Origin: UBA6115 sp050952935 | Lineage (GTDB): Bacteria; Bacillota; Clostridia; Christensenellales; Aristaeellaceae | DNA: 64,000 nucleotides | NCBI GenBank assembly: GCA_050952935.1 | Contig: JBMNLS010000002.1 | Location: 901,889 to 965,888, forward strand | Direction: 5' to 3' | Shown here: piece after piece, positions 17,946 to 24,619 of the stretch | Numbering within the stretch: the stretch's first letter is position 1 | Layout: the number at the start of each line of letters is the position of its first letter | Notes under the pieces: generated by a model | The model's input: the letters and a program-made list of their open reading frames with translations, nothing else | Databases searched by the model: none | What the model was told of the DNA's origin: nothing | Translations under genes and position numbers: made by a program

Positions 17946-18930
17946 TTTCTTCTCTCGCTGCTTCGTAAGTTTCATAGGCGCTGACGATGCGCTGCACCAG
18001 ATCGTTGCGCACCACGTCATCCCGGCTGAGCCTGACAATCCGGATGCCTTCCACATCCTTGAGCACATCAAGCGCTATTAACAGCCCGGAACGCTTGGCG
18101 TGGGGAAGGTCGATCTGGGAAGGGTCGCCATTGACCACGCATTTGGCATTGCGTCCCATGCGGGTTAGGAACATCTTCATCTGTTCAGGGGTAGCGTTTT
18201 GCGCTTCATCCAGGATGATAAAGGCATCGTTGAGCGTTCGTCCGCGCATAAAGGCCAGGGGCGCCACCTCAATGGCGCTGCGCTCTACATAGCGCTGATA
18301 AGCTTCCAATCCTAGGATTTCAAACAGCGCGTCATACAGCGGCCTGAGGTAGGGATCCACCTTCTGGGCCATGTCGCCGGGGAGAAAGCCCAGCTTTTCA
18401 CCCGCTTCGACAGCGGGACGGGTCAAAATCAGCCGCTCCACTTCCTTGTTGCGCAGGGCAACGGCTGCCATAGCCATGGCCAGAAAGGTTTTTCCTGTGC
18501 CTGCCGGTCCTACAGAGAAAGTAAGGCCGCTGCTTCTAACAGCATGAACATACTCACGCTGCCCAGGTGTTTTGCACTTGATTTTCTTGCCCCTGTAGGT
18601 ATAGGCAACCACATCGCCTACGCTGTCCTGCACCTGAGGGATGGCGCCTTTGCGGGCCATCTGGATAAGGTAGCGGATTTTTCCGGCCTCAAGCGGCTCG
18701 CCTGCTTCTATGATTCGAAGCATTTCAGTGATAACCAGCTCAGCAGTTTTTATGTTCTCGTTGTCCCCGATGATCTGCAGTTCGCCATCACGCAGGAAAA
18801 CGCTTACGACCAACTCTTCCTCCAGCACGCGGATATTCTGATCGTTCAGACCAAACAAAGCCACGCAGCTGTCAAAGGTATCCAGAGGCATTGACAAGTG
18901 GTGCAGCAACTCCTTTCCCATATCCCTCAT
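17938..18930 (-). CDS. phoH: PhoH-family P-loop ATPase
   Basis: 330-residue PhoH/YbeZ protein, first gene of the operon phoH-pgpH-ybeY/cdd-era-apbE. It shows Walker A GPAGTGKTFLAMAMA, FIILDEAQNATPEQMKMFLTRMG as Walker B, and an N-terminal KH-like region. PhoH proteins are RNA-linked ATPases that associate with YbeY and ribosome maturation. The start codon lies in an inverted repeat (TCCCTCA ... TGAGGGA, about 18921-18942), which could fold over the initiation region. Confidence 0.92.
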   Translation of the reverse strand: MRDMGKELLHHLSMPLDTFDSCVALFGLNDQNIRVLEEELVVSVFLRDGELQIIGDNENIKTAELVITEMLRIIEAGEPLEAGKIRYLIQMARKGAIPQVQDSVGDVVAYTYRGKKIKCKTPGQREYVHAVRSSGLTFSVGPAGTGKTFLAMAMAAVALRNKEVERLILTRPAVEAGEKLGFLPGDMAQKVDPYLRPLYDALFEILGLEAYQRYVERSAIEVAPLAFMRGRTLNDAFIILDEAQNATPEQMKMFLTRMGRNAKCVVNGDPSQIDLPHAKRSGLLIALDVLKDVEGIRIVRLSRDDVVRNDLVQRIVSAYETYEAAREENV

Positions 18931-18950
18931 TAACCTGAGGGATAATATGT

Positions 18951-18979
18951 ATCATACACTTTTTGCCAGCGATCCGCAA
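18951..18979 (-). promoter_or_regulatory. Promoter for the phoH operon
   Basis: On the minus strand: TTGCGG (18979-18974), 17-bp spacer, TATGAT (18956-18951), about 20 bp before the phoH start. Confidence 0.5.
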
Positions 18980-19018
18980 CAAAAGCAAGGCATTACAATC
19001 AATGATCGTGAAATAGTT

Positions 19019-19069
19019 CGCGAAAGGGACGCGAAAGGGATTTAGATGCAAACAAAAAATGCTTGCATC
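19019..19069. repeat. Tandem 11-bp repeat and inverted repeat upstream of rpsT
   Basis: Two adjacent perfect copies of CGCGAAAGGGA (19019-19029 and 19030-19040) are followed by an inverted repeat GATGCAA (19045-19051) / TTGCATC (19063-19069). The right half overlaps the -35 of the rpsT promoter. Could be an operator; function unknown. Confidence 0.45.
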
Positions 19070-19091
19070 AAAAACGGAGATATGGTATCAT
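19063..19091 (+). promoter_or_regulatory. Promoter for rpsT
   Basis: TTGCAT (19063-19068), 17-bp spacer, TATCAT (19086-19091) with a TGG extended -10. Confidence 0.55.
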
Positions 19092-19128
19092 TAATTTTGC
19101 TATTCTGGAAGTCAGGAGGTGAAACGAG

Positions 19129-19392
19129 TTGGCCAACATTAGATCCGCACAGAAACGCATGCGCTCTGACAAGAGAAAGAATCTGCGCAACCGCATGGTG
19201 AAAACCGGCGTTAAAACCGCCGTTAAAAAGTATACCCTTGCCCTGGGGAACGACCTGCAGGCAGCCCCTGCCGCCATGGGCGCCGCGTCTTCAGCGCTTG
19301 ACAAAGCGGTGTCCAAGGGCGTGATGCACAAGAACACCGCAAACCGCAAAAAAGCCCGCATGGCAAAAGCTTTGTTCAAGGCGCAGGCCTAA
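19129..19392 (+). CDS. rpsT: 30S ribosomal protein S20
   Basis: 87-residue S20, a 16S rRNA-binding primary assembly protein: ANIRSAQKRMRSDKRKNLRN at the start and VMHKNTANRKKARMAKAL at the end. Translation begins at TTG, supported by AGGAGGT (19114-19120) eight bases upstream. A non-AUG start is well known for S20 in other bacteria, where it serves autoregulation. Monocistronic, with its own promoter and terminator. Confidence 0.95.
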   Translation: MANIRSAQKRMRSDKRKNLRNRMVKTGVKTAVKKYTLALGNDLQAAPAAMGAASSALDKAVSKGVMHKNTANRKKARMAKALFKAQA

Positions 19393-19412
19393 AACAATAA
19401 ACCACCCCCCAA

Positions 19413-19441
19413 ATGCCGCAAAACGCGGCTTTTCTTTTTTG
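19413..19441 (+). terminator. Intrinsic terminator of rpsT
   Basis: GCCGC (19415-19419) / GCGGC (19425-19429) hairpin with an AAAAC loop, followed by TTTTCTTTTTT. Confidence 0.8.
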
Positions 19442-19481
19442 TATTTACGGGATGAGATGCGCTTGATCCAACTTAATAATG

Positions 19482-19523
19482 CCCATGGCGGAGCGCTTGA
19501 TTGGTGTAGCAATCCGCCATGGG
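19482..19523. repeat. Perfect 11-bp inverted repeat between rpsT and psuG
   Basis: CCCATGGCGGA (19482-19492) and TCCGCCATGGG (19513-19523) separated by 20 bp, in the gap between convergent genes. No U-tract on either side. Could be a symmetric stabilising hairpin, a bidirectional transcription barrier or a protein-binding palindrome. Confidence 0.6.
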
Positions 19524-19599
19524 ATAAATGCTAAGTCATAACAAATGCGTGAAGAACATCCATGCTCTGTTTAAAATGAGATCATTACCGTTGTTTTTC

Positions 19600-20511
19600 T
19601 TAAGCGCTCATGCTGCCGGCGATTTGCGCAGCCAGCTTCACATTGTTAAACACAAGCTGGATATTCGACTTTAGTGAGTCGCCCCCAGTGAGCGTCACAA
19701 CACGGGAAAGCAGATAAGGGGTGACTTCTTTTCCGCTGATGCCGTCTCTGTCCGCTTCATGAAGCGCCTGCTGAATGGCTCCGTTGATGATATCCTCGGG
19801 CATGGCGTATTCATCGGGGATGGGGTTGGCAATGAGCATTCCCCCGGGATAGTTCATGTCCCGCTGGGCACGAATCATGGCTGCGATGTCTTCCGGACTA
19901 TCCGCCCGGTCATTGACCGCAAAACCGCTTTTGCTGGTGTAAAACGCGGGCAGTTCATCGGTCTGGTAACCAATGACAGGCACGCCTTTTGTTTCCAGGT
20001 ATTCCAGAGTGAGGCCTAAATCCAGGATGCTTTTGGCACCGGCACAGACAACGGCCACAGGGGTCATGGCCAACTCCTCCAGGTCTGCGGAGATATCCAT
20101 GGTGGTTTCGGCGCCTCGATGAACACCACCCACCCCGCCGGTGGCAAAGACCTTGATGCCTGCCATGGCGGCGATGATCATGGTGGCGGCTACAGTGGTA
20201 GCGCCATCCTGCTTGCGCGCAACCAGCAGCGGCAGATCCCTGCGGCTGGCTTTTTTGACAGCCAGGCCGATTTTGCCGAGGTATTCAATTTGCTCCTCGG
20301 TCAATCCAGCGCAAAGCTTTCCACCGATCACAGCGATGGTAGCAGGCTCCGCACCGTTTTCCCGGGCGATCTGTTCGCACATCAGCGCGGTTTCCACATT
20401 CTGTGGATAGGGCATGCCATGGCTGATAATGGTGCTTTCAAGGGCAATAATCGGCTTTCCTTCTTCCAAAGCTTTTTTTACTGCGGGGGACAAGCAAAGA
20501 TGCTTATTCAT
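19600..20511 (-). CDS. psuG: Pseudouridine-5'-phosphate glycosidase
   Basis: 303-residue PsuG, which splits pseudouridine 5'-phosphate into uracil and ribose 5-phosphate (reversible C-glycosidase). Typical blocks: ALESTIISHGMPYPQN, GATTVAATMIIAAMAGIKVFATGGVGGVHRGAE and a C-terminal GGDSLKSNIQLVFNNVKLAAQIA. I chose the ATG at 20511 because AGGAG lies eight bases upstream; it overlaps the psuK stop by 8 bp. A GTG at 20520 is possible. Works with PsuK on pseudouridine from RNA turnover. Confidence 0.95.
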   Translation of the reverse strand: MNKHLCLSPAVKKALEEGKPIIALESTIISHGMPYPQNVETALMCEQIARENGAEPATIAVIGGKLCAGLTEEQIEYLGKIGLAVKKASRRDLPLLVARKQDGATTVAATMIIAAMAGIKVFATGGVGGVHRGAETTMDISADLEELAMTPVAVVCAGAKSILDLGLTLEYLETKGVPVIGYQTDELPAFYTSKSGFAVNDRADSPEDIAAMIRAQRDMNYPGGMLIANPIPDEYAMPEDIINGAIQQALHEADRDGISGKEVTPYLLSRVVTLTGGDSLKSNIQLVFNNVKLAAQIAGSMSA

Positions 20512-21367
20512 CGTTTTCACTCCTCTTTTTGCTTTCTAAAAATTGTGTAGCGGCCAGAAGGCCGGCATGGGCAGCTTCGCGGGGACTTGCTTTTTTCATA
20601 ATGGCGCGGGCCAAGCCTGCGGCCATCGCGTCACCGGCGCCGGTGGTGGGCACATCCATGGGCTTGTCAACGGATAGATAGCCACATTCCCCGTTGCCGG
20701 CATAGTATACACCATCCCGGCCCAGGGAGATATACACTTGCTCAGTCCCATGATCAAGGAACCATTTGGCGGCGTCTGGGATATCGGGAAGGCCGCTGAG
20801 CGCCAGCGCTTCCATGGCGTTTGGTTTGATTGCTGTCAAGGATGATAAAACAGGGAGAAGCCGCAAGCCTTTTTCGCAGCTGACCGGATCCGCCAGGATA
20901 GGGGATAAGACCAGACGTGGAATAGCCTTGATGGCTTCTTCCGGCAGATTGGCGTCAATCACACATAAATCAAAATCTGCTTTTAATATCTCGTTTTTTG
21001 ATTCAAGATAATCGGGGTTCACGAGATTAAGAGCCGACATATCATTGATGGCCGAGGTCATGCTGCCGTCCAGGCTGTGAATGGCCATGTAGCTTGGAGA
21101 GGCGGAATGGGTCATGAGAGCGTGTGATATGTCAATACCGCTGAAATGACAGGCATTTTTTGCCAGGCTGGCAAACAGGTCATCGCCAAGGAGGGTGAGG
21201 AAATATACCTTCACCCCCGATTCAGAAAGTTTGGACGCGATATTGTAGCCTACCCCGCCCACAGACAGGCGAATATTGCCAGGCAGCGAATCTCCAGAAC
21301 GGAAGGCGCCTGAGGGTGTTCCCAGGATATCGATGTTCATGCCGCCGATAACCAAAGCTTTTTTCAT
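20504..21367 (-). CDS. psuK: PfkB-family kinase, probable pseudouridine kinase
   Basis: 287-residue ribokinase/PfkB-family sugar kinase with KALVIGGMNIDILGTP, LSVGGVGYNIASKLSESG and the catalytic DVPTTGAGDAMAAGLA near the C-terminus. The family phosphorylates nucleosides or sugars. Pairing with psuG by an 8-bp gene overlap makes pseudouridine the likely substrate. The start overlaps the end of queA by 4 bp. Confidence 0.9.
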   Translation of the reverse strand: MKKALVIGGMNIDILGTPSGAFRSGDSLPGNIRLSVGGVGYNIASKLSESGVKVYFLTLLGDDLFASLAKNACHFSGIDISHALMTHSASPSYMAIHSLDGSMTSAINDMSALNLVNPDYLESKNEILKADFDLCVIDANLPEEAIKAIPRLVLSPILADPVSCEKGLRLLPVLSSLTAIKPNAMEALALSGLPDIPDAAKWFLDHGTEQVYISLGRDGVYYAGNGECGYLSVDKPMDVPTTGAGDAMAAGLARAIMKKASPREAAHAGLLAATQFLESKKRSENDE

Positions 21368-22404
21368 AGGATTAGCCTATCTCCAATCAACATACAGTCG
21401 CCAAAGCTGAAGAATCGGTATTCTTTGCTGACAGCTTCATCATAGGCATCCAAGGCGTTTTCAAGGTCCATAAAGGCGGACACCAGCATCAGCAGCGTGC
21501 TTTCCGGCAGGTGGAAGTTGGTGAGCAGCAGATCACAGGCTTTAAAATGATGGCCGGGCTTGATGAAAATATCGGTCATGCCTGTTCCGGGATGTACCAG
21601 CCCTTGATCATCAGCCACCGTTTCCATGGTGCGCAGGGAGGTGGTACCCACGCAGAGGATTCTGCCGCCCCGCGCCCGCGCTTGGTTGATGCGCTGGACC
21701 GCTTCCTCCGTTATCTCATAATATTCCTCATGCATCACATGATCTTCCAGGTTTTCTGCCTTGACAGGGCGGAAGGTGCCCAAGCCCACATGCAGCAGAA
21801 TGGGGATGATGTGGACACCTTTATCCTCAATGGCTTTTAAAATCTGTGGCGTGAAATGCAGCCCAGCGGTGGGGGCTGCAGCGCTGCCGGAAAACCTGGC
21901 GTAAACCGTTTGATAGCGGCTGCCGTCCTCCAGCTTTTCATGGATATAGGGAGGCAGGGGCATCTGGCCCAAGGCATCCAGGATTTCCTCAAACATGCCC
22001 TGATAATCAAACTGCACAACGCGCCCGCCAAAGTCTGTGTTGTCCAGCACCCGGGCAGTTAAAACGCCCTGGCCGAAGACGATCCGGGCGCCTGTTTTCA
22101 GCCGTCTTCCCGGCCGCACCAAGGCTTCCCAGCTGTCTTTTGTGAGGCGTTTCAGCAGCAGCACCTCACAGGGAATACCGCTGTCTTCCTTTAGGCCAAT
22201 TAATCTGGCCGGGATGACCTTGGTATGGTTGATGACCACCGCGTCACCCGGTTTTAGAAAGGCAGGCAAATCATAAAAATACCGATGCTCCCGCTTTCTA
22301 TCCTGCCGGTTGCAAACCAGCATGCGGCTAGCATCCCTGGGGGTGATGGGCGTCTGGGCAATTAGGCGCTCTGGCAGCTCATAGAAAAAATCATGGGTTT
22401 TCAT
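21364..22404 (-). CDS. queA: S-adenosylmethionine:tRNA ribosyltransferase-isomerase
   Basis: 346-residue QueA, which transfers and isomerises ribose from AdoMet onto preQ1-modified tRNA to give epoxyqueuosine. Start at MKTHDFFYELPERLIAQTP. Further signatures: DAVVINHTKVIPARL, PLPPYIHEKLEDGSRYQTVYA cut by family indels, and AAPTAGLHFT. The ATG at 22404 lies 14 bp inside the ruvB end. The ruvAB-queA order is common in bacteria. Confidence 0.95.
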   Translation of the reverse strand: MKTHDFFYELPERLIAQTPITPRDASRMLVCNRQDRKREHRYFYDLPAFLKPGDAVVINHTKVIPARLIGLKEDSGIPCEVLLLKRLTKDSWEALVRPGRRLKTGARIVFGQGVLTARVLDNTDFGGRVVQFDYQGMFEEILDALGQMPLPPYIHEKLEDGSRYQTVYARFSGSAAAPTAGLHFTPQILKAIEDKGVHIIPILLHVGLGTFRPVKAENLEDHVMHEEYYEITEEAVQRINQARARGGRILCVGTTSLRTMETVADDQGLVHPGTGMTDIFIKPGHHFKACDLLLTNFHLPESTLLMLVSAFMDLENALDAYDEAVSKEYRFFSFGDCMLIGDRLIL

Positions 22405-23452
22405 CAAAAAAGGCCACCTGTTGGGTGCTCGCTTCTGTTTTTTGATCATCATTGCCCGGGAAAGGACGGTTTAAGTGCTGGTAGGCAAGCGCTGTCGCTA
22501 TCCTGCCCCGGGGGGTGCGGTGAATAAACCCCAGCTGGAGCAGATAGGGCTCATACACATCTTCTATGGTCAGCGCGTCTTCGCCGGTGGCGGCGGCCAG
22601 GGTATCAAGACCAACCGGACCGCCGGAAAATTTTTCGATCATGGTGAGAAGCACCGTACGGTCCACCCGGTCAAGGCCCAGATGATCAACATCCAGCAGC
22701 TTTAGCCCCGCATCAGCCACCTGTTTTGTGATTTTGCCATCGGCTTTTACCTGGGCATAATCCCTGACACGCTTGAGCATGCGGTTGGCGATGCGGGGGG
22801 TGCCGCGGCTGCGGCGGGCAATTTCAATGATGCCCTCGTCATCCGCTGGCATGCCCAAAAGGCTGGCAGATCGGTGCAGAATGCTGGCCAAGTCTTCAGG
22901 CGAATAGAGCTCCAGCCGGAACATCATGCCGAAGCGATCACGCAGGGGGGCTGAGAGCTGCCCGGCCCTGGTCGTGGCGCCGATGAGGGTGAAACGGGGG
23001 AGTTCCAGGCGCATAGACCGGGCGGTTGGCCCCTTGCCAATCATAATATCCAGCGCAAAGTCCTCCATGGCCGGATAAAGCACCTCTTCCACGGCACGGG
23101 AAAGGCGATGAATTTCATCAATAAACAAGACATCCCCGGCGTTCAAATTGGTGAGAATGGAGGCTAAATCGCCGGGGCGATCAATGGCGGGGCCTGATGT
23201 GACGCGGATATTTTGCCCCATTTCAGCGGCCACGATGCAGGCCAGGGTAGTTTTGCCAAGGCCGGGCGGGCCATAGAGCAGCATGTGATCCAGCGCGTCA
23301 CGTCTTTTGAGCGCCGCCTTGATGTAGACGTTCAGATTATCCTTGACTTTGTCCTGGCCCACATATTCCCGCAACACCCGGGGACGCAGGGAAATGTCGG
23401 TCTCCCGGTCTTCATCCCGCTGGTCTGACATCATCAGTCTTTCATCCTGCAT
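22391..23452 (-). CDS. ruvB: Holliday junction branch migration ATPase RuvB
   Basis: 353-residue AAA+ motor that drives branch migration with RuvA. Visible: SLRPRVLREYVGQDKVKDNL, Walker A GPPGLGKTTLA, Walker B LFIDEIHRLSR, sensor GATTRAG, and the C-terminal winged helix GFIHRTPRGRIAT. Follows ruvA with a 3-bp gap. Two internal ATGs near the N-terminus (MMSDQ) are alternative starts. Confidence 0.97.
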   Translation of the reverse strand: MQDERLMMSDQRDEDRETDISLRPRVLREYVGQDKVKDNLNVYIKAALKRRDALDHMLLYGPPGLGKTTLACIVAAEMGQNIRVTSGPAIDRPGDLASILTNLNAGDVLFIDEIHRLSRAVEEVLYPAMEDFALDIMIGKGPTARSMRLELPRFTLIGATTRAGQLSAPLRDRFGMMFRLELYSPEDLASILHRSASLLGMPADDEGIIEIARRSRGTPRIANRMLKRVRDYAQVKADGKITKQVADAGLKLLDVDHLGLDRVDRTVLLTMIEKFSGGPVGLDTLAAATGEDALTIEDVYEPYLLQLGFIHRTPRGRIATALAYQHLNRPFPGNDDQKTEASTQQVAFFDENP

Positions 23453-23455
23453 GGC

Positions 23456-24067
23456 TTACCCTTTCATCATCCCGCGCAGAGCCAGGCGCACCAGATCGTC
23501 CGCTTTATCCCCGGCGCCCTGTTGGTGCGCTTTGGAAATGGCCATCGTGGCCTCACTTTGGCTGTATCCCAGCCCCTGAAGGGCTAAGATGGCCTCACTG
23601 ATGGCATCACCAGCGGCGGAGGCGCTTTCAAAACCGGGGATATTGACGGAGAAAGCGGCGCTGTCCTTGCTGAGGCGGTCCTTTAGCTCCAGGGCAATGC
23701 GCTGTGCTGTTTTCTTTCCAACGCCGGGCGCCCTTGAAAGCGTCTGAATATCCTCGGTGAGAATGGCCAGGGTCAGGTCTTTTAACGGCATGCTGTTAAG
23801 CACATTCAGCGCCGTTCTTGGCCCGATGCCCGATACCGCGTTCAGGCTAAGGAACATGCTGCGCTCCTCCTTTGAGGCAAAGCCAAACAGCTCCAGCGCG
23901 TCCTCCCTGACGCTAAGCCAGGTATAAACGCGCACATATTCCCCCTTGGGCGGAACCATGGCAAGCGCCGCCTGGGTACACATAATCTGGTAGCCCACCC
24001 CCTGAACGCTGAGCACCAGCTCATTGGCTTGTTTTTCCGTAACCTGTCCTTCAATAAAGGCGTACAT
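23456..24067 (-). CDS. ruvA: Holliday junction DNA helicase subunit RuvA
   Basis: 203-residue RuvA tetramer subunit that recognises four-way junctions. N-terminal OB fold (MYAFIEGQVTEKQANELVLSVQGVGYQI), two helix-hairpin-helix motifs (LNAVSGIGPRTALNVL and LSRAPGVGKKTAQRIALEL) and the mobile C-terminal domain that contacts RuvB. Sits 11 bp after ruvC. Confidence 0.96.
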   Translation of the reverse strand: MYAFIEGQVTEKQANELVLSVQGVGYQIMCTQAALAMVPPKGEYVRVYTWLSVREDALELFGFASKEERSMFLSLNAVSGIGPRTALNVLNSMPLKDLTLAILTEDIQTLSRAPGVGKKTAQRIALELKDRLSKDSAAFSVNIPGFESASAAGDAISEAILALQGLGYSQSEATMAISKAHQQGAGDKADDLVRLALRGMMKG

Positions 24068-24078
24068 GCTTAACCTCG

Positions 24079-24573
24079 TTATTTCATAATGTGCAAATCG
24101 CCAAACCGGCCTGATTGATAATGCGTCAGCGCGGCTGCCACTGCGTCCGCCGCGTCATCCGGTTGGATAATTGCGGGAAGCTTAAGCAGCAGCTGAATCA
24201 TCCGCTGCACCTGCTGCTTATCCGCCTTGCCATAGCCCACCACCGCCTGCTTGATTTGCATAGGGGTGTATTCGTAGAGCGCCTGGGTATACCGGGCACA
24301 TCTGGCAATGGCCACACCACGGGCAGCGCCCACGGTGAAGGCTGTGGTAACGTTTTTCGCGAAAAAAAGCTGTTCAAACACAATCGCGGCAGGCTGATAG
24401 TGGGCGATCAAGGCTTCCACCTGCTTGTCAATCAGCGTGAGGCGGCGGGGCAGCGTATCCTCGGGCACCGTTTGAATAATGCCGGCGGCTACAAATTCAG
24501 GCGCGTTAGCCTCTCCTTCAATCACGCCCCAGCCCATGGTGGCCAGACCCGGGTCAATGCCCATGATGCGCAT
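24079..24573 (-). CDS. ruvC: Crossover junction endodeoxyribonuclease RuvC
   Basis: 164-residue RuvC resolvase. Catalytic acidic residues appear in MGIDPGLATMGWGV, FEQLFFAKN and DDAADAVAAALTH. Two adjacent ATGs occur; the second (24573) has better spacing (six bases) to AAGGAGG and is taken as the start. It lies 43 bp downstream of the nuclease/SNF2 gene, on the same strand. Confidence 0.96.
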   Translation of the reverse strand: MRIMGIDPGLATMGWGVIEGEANAPEFVAAGIIQTVPEDTLPRRLTLIDKQVEALIAHYQPAAIVFEQLFFAKNVTTAFTVGAARGVAIARCARYTQALYEYTPMQIKQAVVGYGKADKQQVQRMIQLLLKLPAIIQPDDAADAVAAALTHYQSGRFGDLHIMK

Positions 24574-24619
24574 CATATGCCTCCTTACCGGAAAATCTTA
24601 CGGCATGACAGGCCGAATG

